This document shows, piece by piece, positions 36,301 to 47,659 of a stretch of DNA of 64,000 bases (positions are counted from its first letter, which is position 1; the number at the start of each line of letters is the position of its first letter). The stretch lies in NCBI GenBank assembly GCA_013339895.1, contig JABACO010000012.1, positions 9,254,277 through 9,318,276 of the forward strand, in the 5' to 3' direction. The stretch is from Ephydatia muelleri. Lineage: Eukaryota > Porifera > Demospongiae > Spongillida > Spongillidae. The notes under the pieces were generated by a model that was given only the letters and a program-made list of their open reading frames with translations, had not been told where the DNA came from and made no database searches. Made by a program: the position numbers and the translations under genes.

Positions 36301-39300
36301 AGGATGGGAGGTGAGGGAGGAGAGAATTCAGAGAGTGAGGGAGGGGAGAATGGAGGAGGAAGGACAATGGGAGAGGGTGAGGAAGGAGAGAGCGGGACAG
36401 TGAGGATGAGAAGGGAGAATGGGGTGAAGGAGGGGAGGATGGGAGGGGAGAATGGAGGCAAGGGGAGGAGAAATAAGACAGTGAGGGGGAGAGAATTGGA
36501 AGGTAAACTCATCCCAGTATCCTAAGCTGCTCCCAAACATACCTCCTGTCCTGCTTGCAGTGGGAGTGGAGTGGATGCTGCTGCCACTCATGCCCCTGCA
36601 CGATCAGAACAGATTGACGCTGTTATCTAGAGATGTTACGCATATGGCCAGCCAGTGCTAATACAACAAGCTGAATGTACTCAGAACAGATTGATGCTGT
36701 TATCTAGAAATGTTACGCATATGGCCAGCCAGTGCTAATACAACAAGCTGAATGTACTCAGAACAGATTGATGCTGTTATCTAGAAATGTTACGCATATG
36801 GCCAGCCAGTGCTAATACAACAAGCTGAATGCACTCAGAAGGCTTAAAACTCTTCAAGTCAAGTAACAATGGGATTATCACATACAGCTTAGTCACAAAG
36901 GGTGGACGTATATAGAACTAGATTATCAAAGGCAAACAAATGGGGTTAAAAACAGCACATATGTCAAGTTCTCAAGCACAACGACAAACAGTTCTGCACC
37001 AGCTCAATCTGTTACCTGCTCGCGGAATGGGACCCACTTCCGGACCTGCTGGTAGACCTTCTGGACCTAGGGGAACTGTGGTGTGAGGACACACCCCGAT
37101 CCTTGGGGGACACCTGATTCCGGTGCCCATGAGTGCGATCCCCCCCCCCGTAAGGTTTATCTCCATGACGACCGCGATGACCCGACTCCTGTTGAGTCGA
37201 GCGTTTGCTTGCAGGTGTGTGGTGGTTGGGGTGCTTCTGATGGGGAGTAGATGCAGGCTTTGTAGGTTCCTCCTTGATACTGCCCTTGGAGACAGGAGTG
37301 GAGTATTTGGTGGGGTCACTGGGAACTGTATCTTCTTTTGCCCTATAAGGAATACCATCAGATGGGAGAGGGAAAAGAAGTGGTCAGAAAAGCACACACA
37401 CACAACGATCGACTGGTGGCACAACGGATAGGTGATCAAAGGGAAGGGGCACGGACTATTTTAGGGAAATGGATGGGAGGAGGAAAGCAACTATCTCAGC
37501 AAAAGGGTACTTTGTCCAAACGACAAACATATAAAAAAGGGTAGCTGAATTACCAAGGGCATGTTCCTTACCTCTTGATGATGCCAGCAGGCTTTTCCCA
37601 TTGGGATTTGTCCAGGGTCTTGTTGTAGTAGTACACCTTGCCCTGAGAGCTGGCATGCTCAGTCCACACACACTCAGACTCCTCTTCCTCCACCTGATCA
37701 GGGGTTATGCACACAGCCAGTTAAGACTTCCTCTCCTACCCTGTTCTCGCCCCACCCCCCACACAACACACCCTTACCTCAGAAGGTCTTCTCCTCTTAG
37801 TGCTGTGTGATTTTCCCGAAGAGGTGGAATGGTTCGATTGTCCTGCTCAATCACAAACAACAGTAGAACGTCAATGTTACTAATGCACTGCTCTACTTAC
37901 ACCCACAAACACCCCTAACCACATCAACTAAAGGGTTTAACCACAACACACAAACTTTCACCTACACATATCCTCCAGCACCACCTACGGTTACCCTCCT
38001 CCTCACTAAGGTTACCCTCCTCCTCACTAAGGTTACCCTCCTCCTCACTAAGGTTACCCACCTCCTCAATAAGGTAACCCTCCTCCTCAATAAGGTTACC
38101 CACCTCCTCAATAAGGTTACCCACCTCCTCAATAAGGTTACCCACCTCCTCAATAAGGTTACCCACCTCCTCAATAAGGTTACCCACCTCCTCAATAAGG
38201 TAACCTACCTCCTCCTCAATAAGGTTACCCACCTCCTCAATAAGGTTACCCACCTCCTCAATAAGGTTACCCACCTCCTCAATAAGGTTACCCACCTCCT
38301 CAATAAGGTAACCTACCTCCTCCTCAATAAGGTTACCCACCTCCTCAATAAGGTTACCCACCTCCTCAATAAGGTTACCCACCTCCTCAATAAGGTAACC
38401 TACCTCCTCCTCAATAAGGTTACCCACCTCCTCAATAAGGTTACCCACCTCCTCAATAAGGTAACCTACCTCCTCCTCAATAAGGTTACCCACCTCCTCA
38501 ATAAGGTAACCTACCTCCTCAATAAGGTTACCAAACCATGGCAACCATAACTAGGCACCATAGCAACCAACTCCATGCCCTATGCTCACACAACAGTGGC
38601 CTCACCATGTTCCCCATGCTTGCTCCTCGAAGAAGACAAAGAGCCACTCTCACCTCCCACCTCAGCTCGGGGATTGTCTCGGGAAGTGGAGCCACTCCCA
38701 CCTCCTGCATCAGTCCGAGAGTGGTCCCGGGTAATGCTGCTGTTTCCCCCTCCCCCTCCCACTTCACTTCGAAGGTAGTCCCGGGAGGTAGAGCCACTCC
38801 CTCCTCCCCATCCCACCTCAGTTCGGAGGTGATCTCGAGTGGAGCCACTCCCTCCCCCTTCAGTACGAGGATGGTCCCGAGGGGCGGAGCTACTCCCTCC
38901 CGCCTCAGTTCGGGGGTGGTCCCGAGGGGCGGAGCTACTCCCTCCCACCTCAGTTCGGGGGTGGTCCCGAGAGGCGGAGCTACTCCCTCCCACCTCCACT
39001 CGGGGGTGGTCCCGAGGGGCAGAGCTACTCCCTCCCACCTCAGTTCGGGGGTGGTCCCGAGGGGCGGAGCTACTCCCTCCCACCTCAGTTCGGGGGTGGT
39101 CCCGAGAGGCGGAGCTACTCCCTCCCACCTCCACTCGGGGGTGGTCCCGAGAGGCAGAGCTACTCCCTCCCACCTCAGTTCGGGGGTGGTCCCGAGGGGC
39201 GGAGCTACTCCCTCCCACCTCAGTTCGGGAGTGGTCCCGAGGGGCGGAGCTACCCCCTCCCACCTCAGCTCTGGGGTGGTCCCGTGAGTTGGACTGCACA

Positions 39301-40580
39301 CGTTTACTGGACCTGGTGGTGGAGATGGCAGGATCCTCGGCTGAGCTCCGACCTCCATACCTTCGGTCCCTGGATGATGACCTAGGGGGCTGGAGAGAGA
39401 GCACAGTCGCTTCATATAATGGGGCAACAGTGCTAGAAACAATATTACAGTGTAGCCTGCCCTGGCGGGTCACCTATCCACTGCGGTGGGTTTCTGGATG
39501 GTCCCCCAATTTATGCTTGCTTGCACCATCTGTATAGCAACCACCTCCATAACAATTCCGACTGTTTGGAATGGGTGACTGCTTTAGGCAGACTACACTG
39601 TACCGTACACACTTGAACGGCATTAAATCCTTATTTGGACAGTCAGTTTCCTGGTACATTCCAACATTGACTAACTGCATACAAATCCTCAGCAATCAAA
39701 TGTCACTGCACAACATCAGGTTGTGGTGGCCTTTTTGGGGCAGTGTACACACAAAACGTAGTATATTTATCTCCACGAAAATGGATGCATAAGCCTCCAA
39801 TTGTCTAGTATGGATTGCAAATATGAAGCCTGTACTATCTGTGCATTCTAAGTGATATGGATAAGTGAACATGATGCTGCTGAAAATTTAAACAACATGT
39901 GTACTCCTTGTTGCACAGCTTCACTTTCCTTCCCCTTTCTAAATTATTTCCTCCCATAACAATGTCCACAAATGGAACGTAACAACTTTAAATGATAATA
40001 GACTGACATTGTTGCATTCATTTGTAGGCTATTGAACTAATGGTAACAAAAACTCTACAACATACGCTATTTATAAATACATGTAGGCCCAGTTTTCTTT
40101 CCTTCATTAAATGTCCAAAGCAATTCTCCAAATCAGCCCAAATGGGATTTATAAAAGAACGCCGCACCGACTAATTCCCCGTTCATGGATACCTTTTGTA
40201 ACGAGCACCGACTAATTCCCCGTTCATGGATACCTTTTGTAACGAGCACCGACTAATTCCCCGTTCATGGATACCTTTTGTAACTAATGGGAAGATGGAA
40301 GTATACCGGCATTGGTTCCCTTGGAAACGTAGGGGGTACCTGTTATTTTTAAACGGGGAGCCTTTGTACATCTAGCCGCATACCTCTCTGTGTTCGCTTC
40401 TTGAGGTGTCGCAAAAGCTGTGTGCAAAGGAATAGAACCGCTATATGACAGGAAAAAACCAACCAGGCACGCCCCATGATTGGCGCCCCAATTCTAAATG
40501 GAGCACACCTGGCTAAACACACGCCACAAGCACACAGAATGCTACTGTCCTAACCTTTCTGAGTGTTGCTTCTCACTCAT
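33314..40580 (-). CDS. WAC: WW-domain adaptor, WAC-like
   Basis: Exons joined in phase: 39389-38606, 37842-37778, 37693-37572, 37342-37016, 36595-36543, 36269-35781, 35055-34595, 34034-33907 and 33368-33314, giving 827 residues from 39389. The WW domain lies in 37693-37572 (CVWTEHASSQGKVYYYN with SQWEKP) and is closest in wording to WAC (SEHISSSGKKYYYN, SQWEKP), an adaptor linking RNF20/40 histone H2B ubiquitination to transcription. It is flanked by Ser/Arg-rich regions. The middle is Gln/Pro/Thr-rich. The C-terminus is a predicted helix (LQCQLRRDTVRLKSSSIEE, then LKSLRSLAKELDD), where WAC has its coiled coil. The 5' exons are provisional: one at 40440-40384 (frame ending SRSEHRE) fits, and a Met exon at 40580-40555 is possible but out of phase with it. 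TCERG1-type proteins are the alternative. Confidence 0.65.
33600..33905. repeat. 49-bp minisatellite in last intron of the WAC-like gene
   Basis: Four to five units of about 49 bp (ATTCCACACATCTTCATCCC core) and degenerate ends. The last unit reaches the donor of the exon ending at 33907. Confidence 0.85.
35500..35780. repeat. Minisatellite beside the donor of a WAC-like exon
   Basis: About 14 units with core CCTCCCTTGCACCATCACC. On the gene's strand it starts within a few bases of the donor GTAAGG at 35780. Confidence 0.88.
36606..36840. repeat. 77-bp tandem repeat, three units, at an acceptor
   Basis: Units begin at 36606, 36683 and 36760. In gene orientation the array runs into the acceptor of the exon starting at 36595. 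Each unit carries a CAG ending similar to the true 3' splice site. Confidence 0.9.
37955..38532. repeat. 21-bp minisatellite in a WAC-like intron
   Basis: About 27 units with core AAGGTTACCCACCTCCTCAAT. Some units are extended by CCT to 24 bp in a regular spacing, a higher-order pattern. On the gene's strand each unit contains GAGGTGGGTAACC, similar to a donor site. Confidence 0.92.
38860..39285 (-). repeat. Coding minisatellite, 15-residue unit
   Basis: About nine 45-bp units in the large 5' exon of the WAC-like gene, encoding DHPRTEVGGSSSAPR and variants. All three frames of this strand are largely open. The one used here continues in phase into the next exons. Confidence 0.88.
40163..40285. 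repeat. 41-bp tandem repeat, three units
   Basis: Units begin at 40163, 40204 and 40245 (GCACCGACTAATTCCCCGTT core), in the 5' intron region of the WAC-like gene. Confidence 0.9.
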
Positions 40581-41171
40581 ACTATTCTCTGGTCCGGTTA
40601 TCAGTTGGTTTTGATTGCAAATAGATCGCAGAGCTGGTAAAACTTTTAGCATCGGGATGCATTCGACTCCAGAACGAGTCTTTTTCAGTTCCTCTGCTCC
40701 TTCGAATGCTTAGCTGAACTACTACGCACTTCGAAGCTTCTACAAAATGAGACTGCCTTCTTTCTGTCCTATGCAGTCAGTCGAAGCACTCATGCAAGTA
40801 GCTGGGGTTCTGCTGTCGTATATCAAAATTCGGAAGATCCCTGTTCTCTTAGAGATAGCGATACCAACTCCGTCCCGTGACCTCCATTTATAAGAGTATG
40901 GATGTTAACACCGAGACGGAGGATCACAAAATTGAAATTGTGTCACGTGCCATCACGTGGTACGTATGGTAACATGTAGATCCTTTGTTTGGTTTCCCCT
41001 ATAGTAAAGCTCAATGAACGCGTTATGTGATTTGAATCGCGGCGCCATAGAGACGCGCCTGAGAAAGGAAGTTATAGGCTGTTTGCATGCCAAATTCACC
41101 TTGTGGCTTCAGGGACGAGGGTTGAAGGTTGGGCACGAGAGATAATTCAACAGGGCACGAGGGTTGTGCAA
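40581..41171. promoter_or_regulatory. Divergent upstream region of WAC-like and GT47 genes
   Basis: About 590 bp between the provisional start of the WAC-like gene and the Met of the glycosyltransferase. It is repeat-free, with palindromic CACGTGCCATCACGTG at 40944-40959 (two CACGTG/ATCACGTG E-box-like sites). It probably serves both genes. Confidence 0.4.
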
Positions 41172-44100
41172 ATGCGTCTCTCATTGTGCAATGCACTCGT
41201 CCTTGTATCCTGCAGCTTGCTGCTTGCCCTATTATTCAAATGGTGCTCAAGTGTTAGTGCTTTTTCATGCCGTAAATATTCCGATTTTAAATGGTACCGA
41301 CTTTGACTTCTTTAGCTCCATCGCACCGGTGAATCAATCGATCCCGTGAGAAAGCAGCCCCACGTCCTGTACATCAAGCTGGATGGGGTTGACGCCTCTG
41401 CATCTGTGAGAATTAGTTGTTTATTTCCGCATGACTGCACAGCCAAAGGAGCGTGTTGTGGCGGTTTCCCTGACAGTATATCAGTATGCGTATTTATCAA
41501 CTTGATCACCCTTGAGCGCGCCATATTGAGCACAATGTGTGTACTGGTGCGCTTGAAGTGGTCTATTCCATGCATGAGAAAATGGTGGTATATAGGGTTT
41601 TTTAAAATTGAAATTTATTATTCGACTGAGTTTGCATATTGTCTTCTGTACGTATAAGTGAGTATGTGTATGACGGGGTTCGCGCGCACGCGCATACACA
41701 GGAGCTATTCACCGTGCGGGGTGCCAGTGTGGAGCAGATGAAGGCCATGTGCACCGCGCTCCCCCTCTGCCACGGTTTCAACTCCGAGGGTCAGTTCAAG
41801 TCCAAGATCACCAGCAAAGCCAAGTCTCCCGCCATCGACTTGTACTTGAAGCAGACGGTGCTGGGGGTTAAACAGAACAAGGTGCGTAACGAGGCAGAAG
41901 CTTCTGTGGGCGTGGTACCGTTAAGCAGCTATAGGTTGATGCCAGAGGGTGCCATTGCATTACATGTGCATGTGACCCTCACCTGCCCCCTCCTCCCCTT
42001 CCCTTTCTTGTGTGTGTAACAGAGCTTGAGTAGCACCGAGGCTGGTGTGTTTGCTTCACACGATGAGGAGTACAGGAATATGGAGAGCTCCTTGAAGATG
42101 TATCCTTCCATAACCCTAATCCATACTGTACCTCCTAACACACACACTTGCAGTCACACATCCACACACACACAACACACACACACATTGATCAACCTCC
42201 CATACACATACCAATCTGCACACATACACCCTCACACATGCACACATGTATACATGAGCATACACACACATGTACACAATGCATGCACACACATGTGCAC
42301 ACACACATGCCTGTACACACGTTCACACACCTGTACATAAATACACACCAGTACACACATTGATCAACCTCCCACACGCACATACCACATGCATACATGT
42401 GCCATATACATGTCATGCACACATATGTACACAATGCATACACACTTGCACATCCGGATACGTGCATTCACACAGTCGCCTCTACGCCACATCTGTTTCC
42501 TTCACGTGTGAGCTATATATATGATACCCCAATTGGCAAAGAGATACCGTCCTTGGAGGACTATAAGTATGGTGTGGAGCACCTCTTCATCACTCTGCTA
42601 TCAAAGAGCAAGTTTAGAACCCTAGTGCGTCAAAATACGTGGACATGTGTGGGACATTTGCGTGTGTGCACGTGTGTGGGTGTATGTGTGTGGGTGGGTG
42701 TATGTGTGTATGTGTGTGTGTGTGTGGGTGGGTGGGTGTATGTGTGTGGGTGGGTGTAGGTGTAACCAAGCATAGGGTATTTTTATTAAATAATAATAAA
42801 ACAAAAAACATTATGGATTGTAACCAATAATCAGAAACCTACATGTAAAATTAATTAAGGTTAATAGACTGTAGCTGCAATTATTTGCCCATCACAAAAC
42901 TTTCACAACAGGTTGCAAGTGTGCTAGTGTATGTGTGGACACTGTGTGGGTGGTGTGATATGTAGCTAAGGGATCCACTTCTCCTTGAATTCTGCTGTAG
43001 CCTTATCTGTGTTACATCTAAATAAGTTCTGTCACATAGGGCTTCCATCCACTCCCCCACCCCACCCCCAACCTCACCGACCCACCCGTCAGGTCACGCA
43101 CACACCCCACCGACTACCCGTCCATCCACGCCGCCACACCACCCCCACCACACCCTGGCCATCCACGCCCACACCCGAACCGACACCCGCCAGCCACGCC
43201 CCCCTCACCGACTCACAAGGCCAGCCACTCCCACACCCCACCGACATCCCTTCCATCCACTCCTCCACCACACACCCACCTACACCCTTCCATCCACTCC
43301 CCACACCCACACCCTCACCTACACCCTTCCATCCACTCCCCACACCCTTCCTCCACTCCCACACCCTCACCTACACCCTTCCATCCACTCCCACACCCCA
43401 CCCCCACCTACACCCCCATCCACTCCCCACCCCCTCACCTACACCCTTCCATCCACTCCCCACCCCCACCCCCACCTACACCCTTCCATCCACTCCCCCA
43501 CCCCCTCACCTACACCCTTCCATCCACTCCCTACACCCTTCCATCCACTCCCATACCCTCACCTACACCCTTCCATCCACTCCCCACACCCCTCACCTAC
43601 ACCCTTCCATCCACTCCCACACCCTCACCTACACCCTTCCATCCACTCCCACACCCTCACCTACACCCTTCCATCCACTAAATTCTCTGCTGTCCCTCCC
43701 ATCCCCATTCTCATCATGATCATGTCCTCCTCTCCCCTCCCTCCACCTCCAGGACCCAATGCTTGCGACCTTCTTCCTTGTACCCTCGCGTTGCACAGCA
43801 TACAGGAAGTCTGTGTCCAACCTGAAGACCGGCATACAGGTGGCTTCCACCATCACTGCCGAGATGGTGACCCACGTTATACACCGCTACCCTCACTGGA
43901 ACGCCTCCCTTGGTGCCGACCATTTCTACATATGTGCCCACGACATGGGGACCCGTGTCACCAGTGCGGCCAACCAGAACCTGCTGAGGAATGCTGTCGC
44001 CTTAGTGAACACGGCGGACATCTTGGAGCGGACGTTTGTGGTACACAAGGACATCTCGGTCCCGCCACACCCGGGCCGGGGGAGCATACTATGGTCCAAG

Positions 44101-46174
44101 ATGGGACAAGGGGGGGCACCATTTGACCCGAGCAAGAGGGTTAGGTTAGCGTTTGTTGCAGGGAATTTATCAAGGTATGTCTGTAATCCGTGTGCATGTG
44201 TATACATGGATGTACTCTGTGTGTGTGTGTGTGTATGTGTGTGTGTGTGTGTGTGTGCGTGCGTGCGTGCGTGTGTGCGTGCGTGCGTGTGTGCGTGTGC
44301 GTGCATGCATGCGTGCGTGCGTGCGTGCGTGCGTGTGTGTGTGTGCATGTATTTGTGTGCATGTTTGTATGCTACATGTGTGTGCGTGCGAGTATTTGTG
44401 TGCATATGTATGTGTGTGCATATGTATGTGTGTGCATGTGTGGATGTGTATATGTGCATGTGTGTGTCCATGTATATATGTGTTCATGTGTATATGTGTG
44501 TGCACGTGTGAAATGTGTACGTCCACACATACACACTTGTAAGCATGCATAAGTTTAGAATGGATGGTGTATGTGTGTTAATGTCATTTCCCTGCTGGCC
44601 AGAGGTCCAGTTCGGCCCAAACTGTTGGAGCTGTTCAGACAGGATGCAGACATCCTGGTGGTTAATGGTCACATGTCAGACCATGACTATATGAAGTAAG
44701 TGTTCTGTGTTCTGTGACCTCCATCAGGCCAACTGGTCGTCCTCCAAAAGCTTAGGCCAATTTCACTTAATTTCCCTAAGGTCATACTGCGTACATTCTG
44801 TAGTGTTACAAAACCTACTGCAATCATGTGTTGTTCCTAAATACTAGTTACAATGTGTTATTAAGACAGCTGTAAAACCATAGATATTAGGGTACATTGT
44901 CTATGTGCGTTCATTACAATTGGTGTGCAAATACAGGGGTGTGTTCTGAGGCTGGCCTAATAATGTCTCCATTAATAATTTGCAAATACAGGGGTGTGTT
45001 CTAAGGCTGGCCTAATAATGTCTCCATTAATAATTTGCAAATACAGGGGTGTGTTCTGAGGCTGGCCTAATAATGTCTCCATTAATAATTTGCAAATACA
45101 GGGGTGTGTTCTAAGGCTGGCCTAATAATGTCTCCATTAATAATTTGCAAATACAGGGATGTGTTCTGAGGCTGGCCTAATAATGTCTCCATTAATAATT
45201 TGCAAATACAGGGGTGTGTTCTGAGGCTGGCCTAATAATGTCTCCATTAATAATTTTTTTTTGCAAATCGACCAGTGCTCTCAAAACTACCACATTCTGC
45301 CTCTGCCCGAGGGGTAATGTGGCATGGAGCCCGCGAGTCATGGATGCTCTCTGGTTTGGGTGTATTCCTGTAATAATCGCTGATTACTATGTCCCACCAC
45401 TGTACGGCCTGATCGACTGGGCGGCCATGTCCATTACCGTTCCAGAGAGCCAGGTGAGTTTGCTGTCCTGATGCAGCTGTCGTCTTTTTTTTTTTGGTGC
45501 ATTGCTTGTAAAAATGTGACCGTTGCTGTGATATGGTTGCACTATTAAGGTGATGTAGCTGATATGCCACATAGTGAGATATGCATGTAACTCTGTTATC
45601 TCTGTTTATGTGTGTAGTTCCTAGTGTGTAGCTTTAGTTCTTGAGATGATGGAGAGTTGGCTGCTTATAAACAGTTGTGCAGTGAGCTAGTGCATTTCTG
45701 TGTTCTCTCTGCAAGCTGTCAAGCTTGAAAGACATCCTTCTGACTGTGAGTGCTGAGAGAGTCGAGGAAATGCAGTTGGCCATTTGGAAGGTACTGGCAT
45801 GTGGTGGTGGGGTGGCATCTGTGTTGACCTTTTGTGCAAAAAAAAAAAATAAAAAAAAACCTCAAAAAAAAAAAAAAAAAAACAAAAAAAAAAAAAAAAA
45901 AAGAAAAAAACAACACAAAAAAAAAAAAAAAAAAAAAAATAAAAAACCCCCCCCCCCCACCCCCCCCCCCCCCCACCTTTACCCCGTGTTGGTGGTATCA
46001 GCGTATGAACACTTGACATGGAATGACCACCCAAACCTTTTGATGCTTTCCACTCAGTCCTATTTTCAGCTCTGGACCAAAGTCGACATGTTCCCCAGCT
46101 CCATCCACCCAGATCGTGACCCCTGGTCAACCCTCCCTGATCCGTTCATCACGTGCACATCAGAATTGTTATGA
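41172..46174 (+). CDS. GT47 exostosin-type glycosyltransferase, type II membrane
   Basis: Ten exons join in phase: 41172-41252, 41316-41405, 41702-41881, 42023-42099, 42513-42624, 43753-44174, 44603-44695, 45276-45453, 45716-45790 and 46070-46174, 470 residues. Residues about 3-22 (LCNALVLVSCSLLLALLF) form a signal anchor, as expected for a Golgi enzyme. Exon 3 encodes a Cys-containing module (MCTALPLCHGFNSEGQFK) of the kind found ahead of the catalytic domain in algal and plant exostosin-like proteins. The GT47 domain starts at KIYIYDTP and has its best signature in exon 8: TTFCLCPRG, then SPRVMDALWFGCIPVIIAD, the sugar-nucleotide side of the fold. There is no second GT64 domain, so it is not a full EXT1/EXT2 heparan sulfate polymerase. 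The acceptor and the sugar cannot be told from sequence. The stop lies 20 bp from the stop of the next, convergent gene. Confidence 0.85.
43045..43680. repeat. Pyrimidine-rich minisatellite in intron 5 of the GT47 gene
   Basis: About 15-20 units with core CACCTACACCCTTCCATCCA and length variants of 25-40 bp, ending just before the acceptor at 43752. It supplies a very long polypyrimidine tract. Confidence 0.88.
44200..44530. repeat. (GT)n/(GTGC)n microsatellite in intron 6 of the GT47 gene
   Basis: GT repeats with GTGC and GCAT variants. The Cys/Val-rich and His/Thr-rich frames here are artefacts. Confidence 0.9.
44936..45255. repeat. 55-bp tandem repeat, six units, ending at an acceptor
   Basis: Units start at 44936, 44991, 45046, 45101, 45156 and 45211. 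CTGAGG and CTAAGG versions alternate in units 1-4, so the array grew partly as 110-bp dimers. The last unit runs into the real 3' splice site before exon 8 (AG at 45274-45275). Each internal unit carries a similar TTTGCAAATACAG. Confidence 0.93.
45839..45975. repeat. Poly(A) and poly(C) block in last intron of the GT47 gene
   Basis: Interrupted A runs followed by C runs, upstream of the final acceptor (46069). Confidence 0.9.
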
Positions 46175-46194
46175 AACATATGCAATCAGTCATT

Positions 46195-47385
46195 TTAAAA
46201 ATAAATACATTTTGCCTGATAGTCCTCCTTCGCTTCTGTTTGAGCTATTTCTGAAGGTTCTATTGCGTGGTGGGCGCTTCTGGCGTATTGCTGGAATCCA
46301 GACAGGGCTTTAATTTCTTCCCTCAGTCTATCCAGTTCGTCTTCCATGTCGGCTCTGAACGCCAGTTTCTCGCACAGTGCCAATAGATTCTCGTCGTCGT
46401 TTGGCGCCTTTATCGGAGTTGCTGAACGGATTGTGATTGTGGGAATGCAAAGAGCGCCATCAGGCTCCTGAAGGAAGGTGGAGACAGTGATAGTGCAGTT
46501 GTTACCGACTTGTTGGTCACGTGCACCAGTCGCTGTCTCCTCCGAGCTCTCCGATGGGTTCCATATTTTGATTGCACATTGACTAACTGGTGGAGCGTCT
46601 CTAGAAACGAGAGTTATAGGTGTAACAAGTGTTTCCCTCGAGCTTGCGGTTCGTTGGACCCCGCCTTGATCCCGGGACCGATCCGCTGGCTTCAGCTGTT
46701 GTGCTTTCTTCGCCCGCCGTGATTTTTTGCGAACCACCCCCAAAGGCGCCATGTACGGGGACTTGGAGCAAGCACGCTGCATAGAAAGCGAGTTTTGGCT
46801 GCGAGCTCGCTGCAGCTCTACTGTAGCAGTAGATTGGTCTCGTTCGTTCTCTCCTATGACGTTTAATGAAATGGGCGTAGCTCGCTTGAATGCGGGTGGC
46901 GACTGGTCGCTTGAGCCCGAAGACAGACTCTCTTTGGACTTGCACCCTAGCTGGAGGGTGATCAACGATGTTGGAACGGGAGAGTTGGAGCTACTCGAAG
47001 AACAGCTAGAGTTTCCCTGTCCATAGAAACCTGGCACCGGTACAACCAAGTGGCTTATGCCGCTAATACCACGTTCGCTGAGGTCCTGCAGCTGGTCATT
47101 GCGCCTTCGACCGCTCCTGGGGGCGTCCGCCGCAACGTTAGGACTAGGCTTCCTCCTCAGTTTGTGAAGGGGCGAGAGGGTCCTAGGTAGGGGCCTTTGC
47201 CTCTGGGGCAGCTTGGGGCTAGGCTGGGCCTCTGTGCAGTTTTGCAACGGACGCGAGCTCCGACCCCTCTTGCGGCGGGTCTCCGTGGATGAGAACCATT
47301 GCTGCTTCTGCTCTGTAATAATGCGCTGTACCTTCGAGACGTATTGCGGGAACGGGGACAGCGTTTGAACCTTTTTGCTGCTCAT
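46195..47385 (-). CDS. Intronless gene, unknown function, 396 residues
   Basis: A single uninterrupted frame from Met 47385 to a stop at 46195, with balanced amino-acid composition and no tandem repeat; this sets it apart from the repeat artefacts nearby. I do not recognise the family. The N-terminus (FPQYVSKVQRIITEQKQQWF) looks helical. A long Ser/Arg/Lys-rich middle is probably disordered and carries basic stretches such as RKKSRRAKKAQQ, a possible nuclear localisation signal. The C-terminal 90 residues are acidic and helical (LLALCEKLAFRADMEDELDR, then LREEIKAL), a likely coiled coil. No signal peptide or membrane segment. Its stop is 20 bp from that of the GT47 gene on the other strand, so the 3' UTRs must overlap. 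It could be a retrocopy of a spliced gene or simply a one-exon gene; no poly(A) remnant was seen. Confidence 0.7.
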   Translation of the reverse strand: MSSKKVQTLSPFPQYVSKVQRIITEQKQQWFSSTETRRKRGRSSRPLQNCTEAQPSPKLPQRQRPLPRTLSPLHKLRRKPSPNVAADAPRSGRRRNDQLQDLSERGISGISHLVVPVPGFYGQGNSSCSSSSSNSPVPTSLITLQLGCKSKESLSSGSSDQSPPAFKRATPISLNVIGENERDQSTATVELQRARSQNSLSMQRACSKSPYMAPLGVVRKKSRRAKKAQQLKPADRSRDQGGVQRTASSRETLVTPITLVSRDAPPVSQCAIKIWNPSESSEETATGARDQQVGNNCTITVSTFLQEPDGALCIPTITIRSATPIKAPNDDENLLALCEKLAFRADMEDELDRLREEIKALSGFQQYARSAHHAIEPSEIAQTEAKEDYQAKCIYF

Positions 47386-47659
47386 CGCAGTTCAAACATG
47401 GAGTTTCATTTAGGTTTCAAGTCCTTGGGAGGCGCTCACGCGAACCTATGAATATAATCAGGAGACAGCGGCATTTGCCGATCACAAGTTTATGAAAACA
47501 CTTGCATTAACAAACACAACAGACAGCATCCACTCACTGGATGACGCGTGCGAATGTAAGCATTCTCAATCAACTTTGTTGGCCCAAAAGTATGCGCGAT
47601 AAAGATGGCAAAATTGTGCTTTGGATGGGACTTTGGGTTGTTTGTTTCTACCTGTTGCT

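Noticed and set aside
38538..39537. Plus-strand frames with SGVVPRGGATPSHL and RGWSRGAELLPP repeats
   Set aside because: Antisense to the coding repeat of the WAC-like gene; no splice context on this strand.
45725..45990. Lys/Phe/Gly-rich frames near the end of the GT47 gene
   Set aside because: Translations of poly(A)/poly(C) runs in the last intron.
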